DNA of 64,000 nucleotides, from NCBI RefSeq assembly GCF_000583655.1, contig NZ_BAKI01000003.1:62001-126000 (forward strand), written 5' to 3'. Both the position numbers and the translations under genes were made by a program. The notes under the pieces were generated by a model. That model made no database searches, was not told where the DNA came from, and saw nothing but the letters and a program-made list of their open reading frames with translations. Positions 46,808 to 56,104 of this stretch are shown piece by piece. Positions within the stretch are counted from its first letter, which is position 1; each line of letters starts with the position of its first letter. This DNA is from Lentilactobacillus farraginis DSM 18382 = JCM 14108 (GTDB lineage Bacteria > Bacillota > Bacilli > Lactobacillales > Lactobacillaceae).

Positions 46808-46926
46808 AGTGTGCGAAATAAAGCGCTTAACGTTCGGAGTATAAGGCGTCGCTTCGGGAAATCCTGCATTTGGATTTTTTGAAGCGATCCCTTATATGCA
46901 GAACGTTGCTTTGTGTAGCAGTCCTA
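46808..46926 (+). repeat. Palindromic repeat, locus V, full copy
   Basis: Full unit close to 41954-42072; variable stem TCGCTTCG/TGAAGCGA. A further start (AGTGTGCGAAGCAAAGCAG) follows at 46931. The remaining roughly 130 bases up to 47081 hold only a weak inverted repeat (ACCACT/AGTGGT). Confidence 0.85.
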
Positions 46927-47080
46927 AATCAGTGTGCGAAGCAAAGCAGTTAATACCGCTTCACATCAGAAACCAAAAACTTAAACCATACCAACCACTT
47001 TAACTTCGGCTCTGAAGACAGCCTATATCCAAGAGCAGGATTGGAGTGGTTTTGTTGTATCTGGAAATCAAAGTCAAGCA

Positions 47081-48321
47081 TTAAAGGCTCAAGCGATTAT
47101 CGACTTTCTTAGGTGTTGTTTTAACCAAAATATTGCCCTTATGAATGGAATACAAGATTTCAGAGCGTTCATTCAAGGCATTGTAGAAATTGTCATTATT
47201 CATAATAATGCAATTAGCCGGCTTACCAACTTCAATCCCATAGTGGTCCGTAATATGCATGGCTTTTGCAGCGTTGGTTGTCACAAATTGATAAGCATTT
47301 AAAATATCATTGTAACCCATTAAATGACCGACATGAATGCCCATCTCAACCGGATCAAGCATGTTGCCGTTGCCCATTGGATACCAGGGATCCTTAAGGT
47401 CATCTTCACCGAAGGCAACGTTAATGCCGTCTTGAGTCAATTCCTTAACCCGGGTCATGCCGCGACGCTTCGGATAACTGTCGAAGCGCCCGCCGAGATT
47501 GGTATTAACAAGTGGATTGGCAATAAAATTAATGTGTGACATCTTAAGCAGTCTGAATAATTTGTACGTATAAGCATCGTTATAGGACCCCATAGCCGTT
47601 GTGTGACTGGCAGTTACCTTATCACCCATTCCGGATTCCAAAGCCAACGTCGCCAAAGTTTCCAAACTGCGTGATTGCGGATCATCAATTTCGTCACAGT
47701 GGACATCAACCAGTTTATCCTGGGTTTCCGCCAGCTTCATTAGAAATTTTAACGATTCAACAGCGTATTCCCTGGTAAATTCAAAATGAGGAATCCCGCC
47801 AATAACATCCGCACCCATCTCGGCGGCCGCTGTCATCAGTCTTTACCGTGTGGAAAAGACAGAATGCCTTCCTGAGGAAAAGCAACCAGCTGTAATTCAA
47901 CCTGATCTTTTAATTCTTCCCGCACCTCAATTAATGCTTTTAAGGCCGTCAATTCAGGATCAGTTACGTCAACATGGCTGCGAACAAATTGAATACCGTT
48001 TGCGACCTGGGTTTTAATCGCCTGCTTGGCCCGATGCTTAACATCCGCAACTGACAGTTTCTTTTTACGCTCGCTCCAAATTCGAATGCCATCGAACAGC
48101 GTTCCCGTTTGATTCCATTCGGGATCACCGGCAGTTTGCGTTGCATCCAGGTGAACGTGGGGATCGACAAAGGGCGGCAGCAACAATTTATCGGTAGCAT
48201 CAATCACCTGCTCCCCCGCTTCAGCTTTAATTGCCGGAGCGATTTTCACAAACTTGCCATTTTCAATTTTTAAGTCACTTGTTTGTACTTCATTTTGAAT
48301 ATGAACATTTTTAATCAGCAT
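47081..48321 (-). pseudogene. codA: Amidohydrolase, cytosine deaminase-like, frameshifted as given
   Basis: About 413 residues after repair. The metal site begins with PPFVDPHVHLDATQTAG; WNQTGTLFDGIRIWSERKK, IQFVRSHVDVTDP, LVDVHCDEIDDPQSRS, VTASHTTAMGS and INVAFGEDDLKDPW follow, as in CodA and isocytosine/creatinine deaminases. The frame breaks near 47838: GACTG should read GACCTG, giving PHGKDLMTAAAEMG. ATG start at 48321 after GGGAAA. Cytosine deamination for pyrimidine salvage is likely but not proven; no permease gene is adjacent. Confidence 0.82.
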
Positions 48322-48461
48322 TTTCCCAGTCCTTTACATGACACATATTTATTAGTATTATAACTTATTTAAGCGGTAAATAAGAAGATTCTTGAAAAAT
48401 GTGAGATAATGTGAATAGTTAAACAATGAAATTACATAAAAAATTTGGAGGCACAATTACT

Positions 48462-49799
48462 GTGAGTTGGCGGGGAAAACTTTCTTTACCACAAATCCTA
48501 ACATTGGGATTTTTAACAATCATTTTAATCGGCACGCTTTTACTGTCATTACCCATTGCCAGTCAATCCGGGACCACCACCAATTACCTTAACGCTTTTT
48601 TTACCGCAACATCGGCAACCTGCGTAACGGGAATGACCGTTGTTAACACGGCGCTTCACTGGAGTATCTTCGGTAAAATCGTGATTCTGGTTTTAGTTGA
48701 GATCGGTGGCTTGGGCTTTATGACCTTTGCGGTTTTAATGTTTGTTTTTATGCGGCAAAAAGTTGATTTAACAACCCAATTATTAACACAGCAATCCCTA
48801 AACCTGGAAACATTTGCCAATACGAGAAGCGTTGTTTTTCTCGTGGTTCGACTGTCATTAGCGATTCAGACCTTGGGAGTCGGTCTGTTGTTCGTTGATT
48901 TTTATCCGCGTTATGGTTTGATACGGGGAATCGGTTACAGTGTGTTTCACTCAATCAGTGCTTTTTGTAATGCCGGCTTTGATTTGTTTGACAACAGCCT
49001 GGTTCGGTTTCAAAACGACCCTTATCTCCTATTTGTGCTAACGTGTCTAATTATTTCCGGCTCACTCGGGTTTTTAGTTTGGAAAGATATTCTACTGTAT
49101 CGAAAGGACCACTTTCTGAGTCTGCATACCAAATTGGCACTGACAACCTACTTGGGACTAATCGGCATCAGTTTTATTGTTTACCTGCTGACAGAAGGAA
49201 ACTTCGGGGAAAACACCCATTTAAATATTTTTCAGCGCCTCATGGATACCTATTTCATGGCTGTAACTCCCCGAACCGCCGGCTTTTATATCTACCCCTA
49301 TCCCAAAATTTCGATGGCCGGTATGTTTTTTACAATGATTTTAATGTTAATTGGCGGGACGCCCGGATCGACAGCCGGGGGAATTAAAACAACCACCGTC
49401 GGCATCCTGTTAATCCGGGTTTGGGCCACATTACGGGGAAAACGGGACGCCACTTTCATGGGTCGCCGCTTCACCAACGATAACATTTCACGGTCGCTCA
49501 CGCTGGTTTTCCTGGTTTCCGTAGTTTTGTCAATTGCCACGCTGATTTTATGTATTACTGAAAGTATCCCCAAGCACTTTGGTATTGAATACATTCTCTT
49601 CGACGTCGTTTCAGCCTTTGGCACGACCGGCTTAACCTTAGGGCTGACACCCCATCTGACTTTTATCGGCAAACTGATTTTTGCCGCATTGATGTTTATG
49701 GGCCGGGTTGGTATCTTTACCGTTATGTATTCACTGCTTAACTCCAAAAGACCGGAAGATGCTTTCAGGTATCCAAAAGAAAATGTCATGATTGGATAA
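48462..49799 (+). CDS. ktrB: Potassium uptake channel subunit KtrB
   Basis: Ktr-type K+ transporter membrane subunit of about 445 residues with four helix-pore-helix repeats; selectivity-filter regions include SATCVTGMTVV, SISAFCNAGFDLF, VTPRTAGF and GTTGLTLGLT. GTG at 48462 is preferred because TTTGGAGG lies ten bases before it; the earlier ATG at 48426 lacks a site. Followed by ktrA after 36 bases, forming the complete two-component system. Confidence 0.92.
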   Translation: MSWRGKLSLPQILTLGFLTIILIGTLLLSLPIASQSGTTTNYLNAFFTATSATCVTGMTVVNTALHWSIFGKIVILVLVEIGGLGFMTFAVLMFVFMRQKVDLTTQLLTQQSLNLETFANTRSVVFLVVRLSLAIQTLGVGLLFVDFYPRYGLIRGIGYSVFHSISAFCNAGFDLFDNSLVRFQNDPYLLFVLTCLIISGSLGFLVWKDILLYRKDHFLSLHTKLALTTYLGLIGISFIVYLLTEGNFGENTHLNIFQRLMDTYFMAVTPRTAGFYIYPYPKISMAGMFFTMILMLIGGTPGSTAGGIKTTTVGILLIRVWATLRGKRDATFMGRRFTNDNISRSLTLVFLVSVVLSIATLILCITESIPKHFGIEYILFDVVSAFGTTGLTLGLTPHLTFIGKLIFAALMFMGRVGIFTVMYSLLNSKRPEDAFRYPKENVMIG

Positions 49800-49835
49800 C
49801 CATCCCTTACAAATTATATTGAAAGGAATTTTTAA

Positions 49836-50501
49836 ATGAAAAGCAATTACGCCGTCATCGGACTGGGACTTTTCGGCAGCAGTATCGTTAACACACTGAT
49901 TAAAAACCACCAGGAAGTCCTGGTAATTGATAAAAAAGAAGAAAACGTCGATAAATTCAGAGACGTCGCCACTGAAGCCGTGGTTGCCGATACTCAAAAT
50001 GAACTGGCGCTTCAGCAACTTGGAATTGGTAACTTCGATAACGTTTTTGTTGCAATCGGTACCGATCTGGAGGCCAGCATTATGACAACGTTAATCTGCA
50101 AAGATCTTGGCGTTAAACACCTGATCTGTAAAGCAGAAAATGCCCGTCATGCGCAGGTTTTGGAAAAGTTGGGTGCCGATGAAATTATTCAACCGGAACG
50201 TGACATGGGGCAACGGGTCGCGCTTCATGTCATGGAGCCTAAAATTTTAAACGATTTAAAGTTAAAGGGCGAACTGGCCGTCGTTGAATTCGAATTAACC
50301 AACGAGAAATTCTTCAACCAATCGCTTAAGGAACTCAATCTGACAAACCGCTACCAGGTTTCCGTTATTGCCATTTCCCATGCCAATGAAGAAGGTGCCG
50401 CTATTCCCAATCAGTCAACCATCGTCGAGCCCGGCGATGTTGTGACGATTATCGGCACCCGCAAGGACGTTCAAAAATTCGAAGATTTGGCAACCAAATA
50501 A
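49836..50501 (+). CDS. ktrA: Potassium uptake regulatory subunit KtrA (RCK)
   Basis: The 221-residue cytosolic gating ring protein has the RCK-N Rossmann motif VIGLGLFGSSIV, VADTQNELALQQLGIGNFD and the RCK-C domain at the end (ELNLTNRYQVSVIAI ... IVEPGDVVTIIGT). Nucleotide and probably c-di-AMP binding control the KtrB channel in this family. ATG follows AAAGGAA. Terminator just after. Confidence 0.93.
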   Translation: MKSNYAVIGLGLFGSSIVNTLIKNHQEVLVIDKKEENVDKFRDVATEAVVADTQNELALQQLGIGNFDNVFVAIGTDLEASIMTTLICKDLGVKHLICKAENARHAQVLEKLGADEIIQPERDMGQRVALHVMEPKILNDLKLKGELAVVEFELTNEKFFNQSLKELNLTNRYQVSVIAISHANEEGAAIPNQSTIVEPGDVVTIIGTRKDVQKFEDLATK

Positions 50502-50503
50502 CT

Positions 50504-50549
50504 AAAAAAGCACCAGGATTCGCCTTTCGGTTTATCCTGGTGCTTTTTT
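50504..50549. terminator. Terminator after ktrA
   Basis: AAAAAAGCACCAGGATT / TATCCTGGTGCTTTTTTG, also serving the convergent 40-residue gene. Confidence 0.85.
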
Positions 50550-50556
50550 GATTGCA

Positions 50557-50679
50557 TTACTTAGCAGGTTTCTGCTTCAAGAAGTGTTGCAGATCTGCTA
50601 ATGCTTTGTTCCGCTTGATATCTTTCTTGCGGCTGATTGGTCGACGGCCCTGAACGCCGTTTGGATGACAAATACGCAT
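50557..50679 (-). CDS. Small basic protein, 40 residues
   Basis: Minus-strand frame starting MRICHPNGVQGRRPISRKK and ending in HFLKQKPAK. The start ATG has AAGGAGAG at ideal spacing, and the frame ends just before the ktrA terminator. Basic and arginine-rich, so RNA or ribosome binding is possible but not shown. Family not recognised. Confidence 0.7.
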   Translation of the reverse strand: MRICHPNGVQGRRPISRKKDIKRNKALADLQHFLKQKPAK

Positions 50680-50918
50680 AGTAAAACTCTCCTTAATATT
50701 TTTCCAATTATAAAATTCCAATAGACTAAATTATTATAATACAAATAGCAGTTTGAAAGCAAATTTATTTGGGTGTTTGATCCCCACATCGATTAACCAG
50801 CGGATTAACACTCTGATTTAAGCCAACCGCTTCAACAAATTCAAAAAAATAAACACGCTGCCCCTATCTGTGGTATCTTATTATTAAACAATTAAGAAAT
50901 CGGGATAGGGTGATTATA

Positions 50919-51730
50919 TTGGCAAATGAATTTCCACAAGCATTAACAATTGCAGGATCAGATAGTGACGGCAGTGCCGGGATGCAGGCTGATCTTCACA
51001 CCTTCTTTAGACGCCGCGTATATGGGACTTCCGTTCTAACAGCGTGTGTTGCCGGTAACAGTTACGGGATTCACGACGCAGTCAACCTGCCGACATCGTT
51101 TATCGATCAGGAATTTAAAGACTTGGCGGACGATTACCACATTCGGGCAAGTAAGACGGGAATGCTCTCCGATTCCGAATTAATCCGAACAGTGATTAAA
51201 AATTATCAAAAGTATGATTTTGGCCCGCTGGTTGTCGATCCGGTAATTACTACCAAGCATGGCAATATGCTGCTGGAACAAAGTGCCTATCAGACGCTTC
51301 GAGACGAACTGATTCCATTAGCAACGGTTATTACCCCCAACTTTTTTGAAGCCCAAAAGTTAGCTGAAATGACAATTGAAACCAAAGACGATATGCAAAC
51401 CGCTGCTCGGAAACTAAAAGCACTCGGGGCCAAAAATATTGTTTTAAAGGGCAGTCATCACGATCCCAATCAATCCGAGGTTTCCGACTATATCCTGCTT
51501 GAATCCGGGAAAAGTTTCTGGTTAACCGGTGCTTTCTTTGATACCGACCGTAAAAACGGTACTGGCGACAGCTCTCCGCATGTATCGCTGCTGAATTGGC
51601 AAAGGGCACCTCTATTGAAGCTGCCTGCCGGATTGCTAAAAAATTCGTTGATACGGCGATTGAAAATGAAATCCAGGTTGGTCACAAGTTCGGTCCAATC
51701 AATCATTGGGCACCCGCAGACCAACTATAA
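50919..51730 (+). pseudogene. ThiD/PdxK-type vitamin kinase, frameshifted as given
   Basis: Ribokinase-fold kinase acting on hydroxymethylpyrimidine (phosphate) or pyridoxal: ALTIAGSDSDGSAGMQADL, ACVAGNSYGIHD, KTGMLSD, VVDPVITTKHG, TVITPNFFEA and NIVLKGSHH. The frame breaks near 51571: GACAGCTC should read GACACGCTC, giving NGTGDTLSACIAAELAKG with the catalytic GTGD and anion-hole helix. The repaired protein is about 270 residues and ends at 51730. TTG start at 50919 follows AGGGTG. Substrate is not resolved by sequence. Confidence 0.84.
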
Positions 51731-51767
51731 CCAAACAGCTTAATCCAAAAATACAATAACTTTTCAC

Positions 51768-51814
51768 CCACCAAACCATTTGCCGCCGGCTAAATTGATT
51801 TGGTGGTTTTTAGT
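51768..51814 (+). terminator. Terminator after the vitamin kinase
   Basis: ACCCACCAAA / TTTGGTGGTTTTTAG. Confidence 0.7.
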
Positions 51815-51860
51815 GTCATCAGTTAATAATCATTTAACGTGCTGACGAGCCCGATCAAAG

Positions 51861-52040
51861 TTACCATTTCTCCGGGCTCCAAATTCGTCCATCTATTTCC
51901 TGCTGAGCCTGATCGATTCGCCTGGTTTGTTCTCTAATCAAATTTTGAGCCGCTTTTAAAACAGCTTTATTAATAAAGGCTGGTTCAGCTTCTGCCATTT
52001 TTGCAAGCTGTTGAACAGCCCCATCTTGAGTATCGTCCAT
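51861..52040 (-). CDS. Small hypothetical protein, 59 residues
   Basis: Minus-strand frame starting MDDTQDGAVQQLAKMAEAE and ending in GRIWSPEKW. Almost entirely helical, glutamine- and alanine-rich. GGAGG precedes ATG and the start lies 6 bases after the oxidoreductase stop, so it is the second gene of that operon. Function unknown. Confidence 0.65.
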   Translation of the reverse strand: MDDTQDGAVQQLAKMAEAEPAFINKAVLKAAQNLIREQTRRIDQAQQEIDGRIWSPEKW

Positions 52041-52046
52041 TATGGT

Positions 52047-52742
52047 CTATTCCTCCTGGTCCCGAATCATCTTTATGTTCATTTTCAAATCATCAATTTG
52101 GTCTTGCCGGCTGTCAATTGAATCAATAATTAAATCAAGCATCTCTCTTTGTTGCGCGCTTTTCCCGACTTGCAGCTGTTTAAGACGAACGAGCAGCCAC
52201 TTTTCGCGATTTTCAAGGTTTAAGGGCATTGGTGCGCTCAAATACTGCAAATAATCAACCAATTTTTTTTGCTTCTCTAAAACGCTCCAATAGCCGAACT
52301 GGGCGATTATAAGCGGTGCCAAGTAAATCATCCCTGCTTTGTTGGCAAAAGCCTCAAATGGCTTCATAAGCTCCGAAATCGTGAATTTTTCGCGACCACC
52401 TGCCTGAAAATCGACCAGCTTATCGCCCATTGTTATGACAAGCCCAAACTCTTTGTTTTTCAGCCCCCGCTTGGCAATCACAAATTTTCTGGAAAAGACA
52501 TCATCCATATACCGTTTTAAACTTGCCGGTGACGAATACCAATACATAGGAAACTGAAAAATAATTCGGTCAAAATTTTGCAATTGCGTTTGTTCAGCAA
52601 TCACGTCCAAACGATCGGCCGCGTAAAGTCTATCAATCACCCGCCAAGTAACATTGTCCAAGGAATCAGCACTGGTTTTCAAAAACGCTTGTGTCGCAGA
52701 TTCATCAACTTTTGGGTGAGAAACTAAAATCAATGTTTTCAC
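52047..52742 (-). CDS. NAD(P)H oxidoreductase, flavodoxin fold (KefF/MdaB-like)
   Basis: The 231-residue protein begins TLILVSHPKVDESATQAFL (flavin phosphate loop region), then has DRIIFQFPMYWYSSPASLKRYMDDVF, typical of FMN-dependent quinone reductases, and GLVITMGDK. About 50 C-terminal helical residues (RLKQLQVGKSAQQREMLDLIIDSIDSRQDQIDDLK) extend beyond the usual domain and may form a coiled coil. It probably reduces quinones or electrophiles. Coupled with the 59-residue gene. Confidence 0.85.
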   Translation of the reverse strand: MKTLILVSHPKVDESATQAFLKTSADSLDNVTWRVIDRLYAADRLDVIAEQTQLQNFDRIIFQFPMYWYSSPASLKRYMDDVFSRKFVIAKRGLKNKEFGLVITMGDKLVDFQAGGREKFTISELMKPFEAFANKAGMIYLAPLIIAQFGYWSVLEKQKKLVDYLQYLSAPMPLNLENREKWLLVRLKQLQVGKSAQQREMLDLIIDSIDSRQDQIDDLKMNIKMIRDQEE

Positions 52743-52823
52743 GTAATCACCTTACTTTCCATTCACATTATTACCTGCTATTGTATGCTATATCAACCAA
52801 AATGATAAAGGAGAGCTTTTAAA

Positions 52824-53243
52824 ATGGCAACTTATACAATTCACACAACGTATCGAAACATTGGTGCCCAAACGCTGAATCAAGCCGGCGATCACCAGTT
52901 TATCGCTGATGAGCCGACCATCTTCCGGGGAACAGATGCCGGCCCAAATCCGGTCCAATACTTGTTGGGAGCTGTCGGTGCCTGCCTTGGTGCAAGCGCT
53001 GCGTCATTGGTTAACCGACCCAAATCCAATATCAAAGTTAAGAAATTTGAAGTAATCGTCACTGGTGAAACTGAACGCTTTGCCGACAAATCATCGCGGG
53101 TATCAAAAATCAACGTTAAGTTAACCTGTCAAACCAACTTGAATCAGGAAGAAAACCGCCAATTTATTGAAGATACGATTCACTTGTGTACAGTCCATAA
53201 TACGTTAAAAGATGCGGTTGAATTCACTTTTGATATTAATTAA
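52824..53243 (+). CDS. OsmC family protein
   Basis: The 139-residue OsmC/Ohr-fold protein has FIADEPTIFRGTDAGPNPVQYLLGAVGACLGASAASLV in the N-terminal half and the C-terminal HLCTVHNTLKDAVEFTF, where the cysteine corresponds to a redox-active one. The first family cysteine (GACLG) is also present. Likely detoxifies organic or fatty-acid hydroperoxides; substrate unknown. ATG follows AAAGGAG. Confidence 0.88.
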   Translation: MATYTIHTTYRNIGAQTLNQAGDHQFIADEPTIFRGTDAGPNPVQYLLGAVGACLGASAASLVNRPKSNIKVKKFEVIVTGETERFADKSSRVSKINVKLTCQTNLNQEENRQFIEDTIHLCTVHNTLKDAVEFTFDIN

Positions 53244-53259
53244 ATAATTACAAAATACG

Positions 53260-53286
53260 TTAGCACTCATCAATTTTGAGTGCTAA
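53260..53286. promoter_or_regulatory. CIRCE (HrcA operator), also terminator-like
   Basis: TTAGCACTC-N9-GAGTGCTAA is an exact CIRCE consensus. It is followed by TTTTTT, so the same hairpin could end the osmC transcript. It lies 208 bases before the clp start and 84 bases upstream of a separate clp -35 box. Confidence 0.75.
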
Positions 53287-53369
53287 TTTTTTATTCCGTT
53301 TTTTTAAAAATCGTCTTTAAATCGTTGATATACCAGCGCTTATATTTATAAAATAAAACGATCATTTCC

Positions 53370-53398
53370 TTGAATCAATAATCAATCCGTGATAATAT
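53370..53398 (+). promoter_or_regulatory. Promoter of the clp gene
   Basis: TTGAAT, 17 bp, TAATAT. Confidence 0.7.
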
Positions 53399-53402
53399 AT
53401 AG

Positions 53403-53434
53403 TTGTTCGGAAGGGGAACAGATATTCCGAACAA
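53403..53434 (+). promoter_or_regulatory. Inverted repeat at the clp transcript 5' end
   Basis: TTGTTCGGAA / TTCCGAACAA, 10 bp perfect arms with a 12-base loop, starting 5 bases after the -10 box. It may be an operator or a 5' UTR hairpin. No CtsR box (GGTCAAA direct repeats) is seen. Confidence 0.55.
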
Positions 53435-53493
53435 TCACTATTACAATTAGCATTTAATGATTCATTAAATCATTAGACATTGGAGGAATGCAT

Positions 53494-55521
53494 ATGAATA
53501 ACGACATTTTCGGTGACATTTTTGACGACCCGTTCTTTAAGCAGGAATTTCCTGAAATGACAGGTCAACGTCGAATGCGTCAACAACCCATTCAAGTACA
53601 AGAACGCAGACCTCAAAATAAAACGACATTATTAGATCAATACGGAACCGACCTAACCCAAATGGCCAAAGACGGTAAGCTTGATCCTGTTATCGGTCGG
53701 GATAAAGAAATCGAACAAATGGAAGAAGTTTTGAGCAGACGAACCAAGAACAACCCGGTTTTAATTGGCGAAGCGGCGTTGGCAAGACCGCGGTAGTCGA
53801 AGGGCTCGCCCAGAAAATCGTTGACGGCGATGTTTCCGAGAAGCTGCTTAACAAGCGGATTATTTCCGTTGACGTCGTCTCATTGGTTCAAGGAACCGGA
53901 ATCCGTGGTCAATTTGAAGAACGTATGAAGAAACTGATCGATGAAGTTTCGAAGAATAAGAATGTGATTCTCTTCATCGATGAAATTCATCAAATCATCG
54001 GTGCCGGCTCAACCGGTGAAGGTGACAAGATGGATGCCGGCAACATTTTAAAGCCAAAGTTGGCCCGTGGCGACTTTCAATTAATTGGTGCCACGACCAG
54101 CAACGAATACCGGGATATTGAAAAAGACCAGGCTCTGGCTCGTCGATTCCAGCCAATCATGGTTAACGAACCAAGCGAAGCCGACACCCTGACAATTATT
54201 AAGGGGTTAAAGCCGAAATACGAGAAATTCCATCACGTTCAATACACCGATGACGCCCTGAAAGCTGCTGTTTCCTTCAGTAACCGTTATATTCAAGACC
54301 GAATGAATCCGGACAAAGCAATTGATTTAATCGACCAAGCCGGTGCCAAGGTTGCAATGTTCATCGATTGCCAAAGATAAATCGAGTCTGGAACAGGAAG
54401 CTTCAAAGCTTGAAAAAGCCAAGAAAGCCGCTTCCGAAAACGAAGAATACGAGAAAGCCGCTGCTCTGCGTGACAAGCTTGATAAGATCAATGGCCAGAT
54501 CAAGTCAATTGATAACGGCACCAAGGTTTCAGTACCAAAAGTAACAGCCGATGTTATCAAAGACGTTGTTGAGCGAATTACGGGTGTCCCGGTTACCGAT
54601 GTTAATAAGAATCAGGTCAGCCAGCTCAATCGTTTGAACAGCAATCTCAAGAAAGAGGTTATCGGTCAAGATGCGGCAATTGACGCCATTTCTGCTGCTA
54701 TTAAGCGAAGCCGGGTTGGCTTTACAGAAGGCAACCGGCCAATCGGCAGTTTCCTGTTTGTTGGTCCGACCGGCGTTGGTAAGACCCAGACCGCCAAGGC
54801 ATTGGCCAAAGAACTCTTTGGAACGACCAAAGCGATGTTTCGTTATGACATGTCCGAGTATATGGACAAGATCAGCGCTTCCAAACTGATTGGTTCCGCA
54901 CCCGGCTACGTTGGCTATGAAGAAGGCGGCAAGCTAACCGAACAAGTTCGTCGTCATCCCTACAGCTTGATTTTGCTCGATGAAATCGAAAAGGCCCACC
55001 CGGACGTTTTGAACCTGCTGCTGCAAATTTTGGACGACGGCCGCTTATCTGATGCCCAAGGTCGAACAGTTGACTTCAGCAACACTGTGATTATTATGAC
55101 CAGTAACGCCGGGCAGGAACACGTTGATTCGCAAAAGAGTGTCATTGACAGGTTGAAACCATACTTCAAGCTTGAATTTTTGAATCGAATTGACGATATT
55201 ATTCAATTCAACTCATTAACCAAAGCTGATTTGCTTCAAATTCTCGATTTGATGCTTCATGATTTGGACAAGCTTGTCAACAAGTCCCGGGGCATTCACT
55301 TTACGGTTACCGACGCTGCCAAAAGTCAATTGGTTGAGATGGGTTACAGCAAGGAACTTGGCGCTCGTCCAATGCATCGGGTTATCACCAAGGAAATTAC
55401 CGACAAATTAACCAACAGCTTCCTGGCCCACCCGGAGGAAAAGGACTTTACGGTTAAAACAGAAAATAATCAAATTTCCGTTGTCCCTACCACCAGTAGC
55501 GAACCAGTCGCCAGTAAATAA
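53494..55521 (+). pseudogene. clpL: Hsp100/Clp ATPase (ClpL-like), two frameshifts as given
   Basis: About 676 residues with two AAA+ modules: [30 protein letters not shown], a broken Walker A1, [15 protein letters not shown]; then a middle region with a UVR-like EYEKAAALRDKLDKI; then Walker A2 GPTGVGKTQTAK and LILLDEIEKAHPDV. The short N-terminus lacks the zinc finger of ClpE and the repeats of ClpC, favouring ClpL. A base is missing near 53770 (GAAGC before GGCGTTGG; GCC GGC expected) and one T is extra near 54360 (ATGTTCATCG; repaired [11 protein letters not shown]). ATG at 53494 follows GGAGG. Confidence 0.86.
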
Positions 55522-55550
55522 TGTTTAATCCGAAAATCGAAGTTAATCCG

Positions 55551-55579
55551 TTGACAACTACCAATGATATTGGTATATT
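55551..55579 (+). promoter_or_regulatory. Promoter of the cold shock gene
   Basis: TTGACA, 17 bp, TATATT, about 137 bases before the start codon, leaving the long 5' UTR typical of csp genes. Confidence 0.8.
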
Positions 55580-55716
55580 ATAGTCAATGTGTTTCAGGAT
55601 TCGATTTTCAAAGGTAACTTGTTTTATAGTTTTATGAAATAACTTCCTTGGAATCAGTTCAACTAGATACATTAAAATTTAAACTGCGCAGAAAGCGCAA
55701 GGAGGTTTCATATATT

Positions 55717-55920
55717 ATGAAACAAGGTACTGTTAAATGGTTCAACGCTGATAAAGGTTATGGCTTCATTACTACTGACGATGGTGACGTATTTGTTCAC
55801 TTCTCAGCTATCAACAAAGACGGCTTCAAGTCATTAGACGAAGGCCAACACGTAACCCTTGACGTTGAAGACAGCGACCGTGGCCCACAAGCTGCCAACG
55901 TTACTGTTGTTGACGACTAA
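55717..55920 (+). CDS. Cold shock protein (CspA family)
   Basis: 67 residues, the standard size. RNP1 is KGYGFIT and RNP2 is VFVHFSAI, inside a five-stranded OB fold starting [13 protein letters not shown]. Binds single-stranded RNA/DNA as an RNA chaperone. ATG at 55717 has AAGGAGG upstream. Its own promoter, long leader and terminator make it monocistronic. A copy of its last 19 codons lies at 57903, between two hydrolase genes. Confidence 0.95.
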   Translation: MKQGTVKWFNADKGYGFITTDDGDVFVHFSAINKDGFKSLDEGQHVTLDVEDSDRGPQAANVTVVDD

Positions 55921-55937
55921 TTAAAAACTAATTTTTA

Positions 55938-55967
55938 AAGCCGACGAGTGATCGTCGGTTTTTTGTG
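55938..55967 (+). terminator. Terminator after csp
   Basis: CCGACGA / TCGTCGG followed by TTTTTT. Confidence 0.88.
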
Positions 55968-56104
55968 TCCAAAAAGAAAAATTCTAATTAATTTAGTTAG
56001 TGCCATTCATCAAATATATATCCCAAAAATAATTATTACTTCCTTTTTCATGCAATTGAAGATATAATAAATCCATAAACTGTCAAAAAAGGGGTATCTT
56101 AATC

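Noticed and set aside
6877-46926. Palindromic repeats read as a CRISPR array or IS ends
   Set aside because: Units are directly adjacent without unique spacers, and no cas or transposase frame is present in the window.
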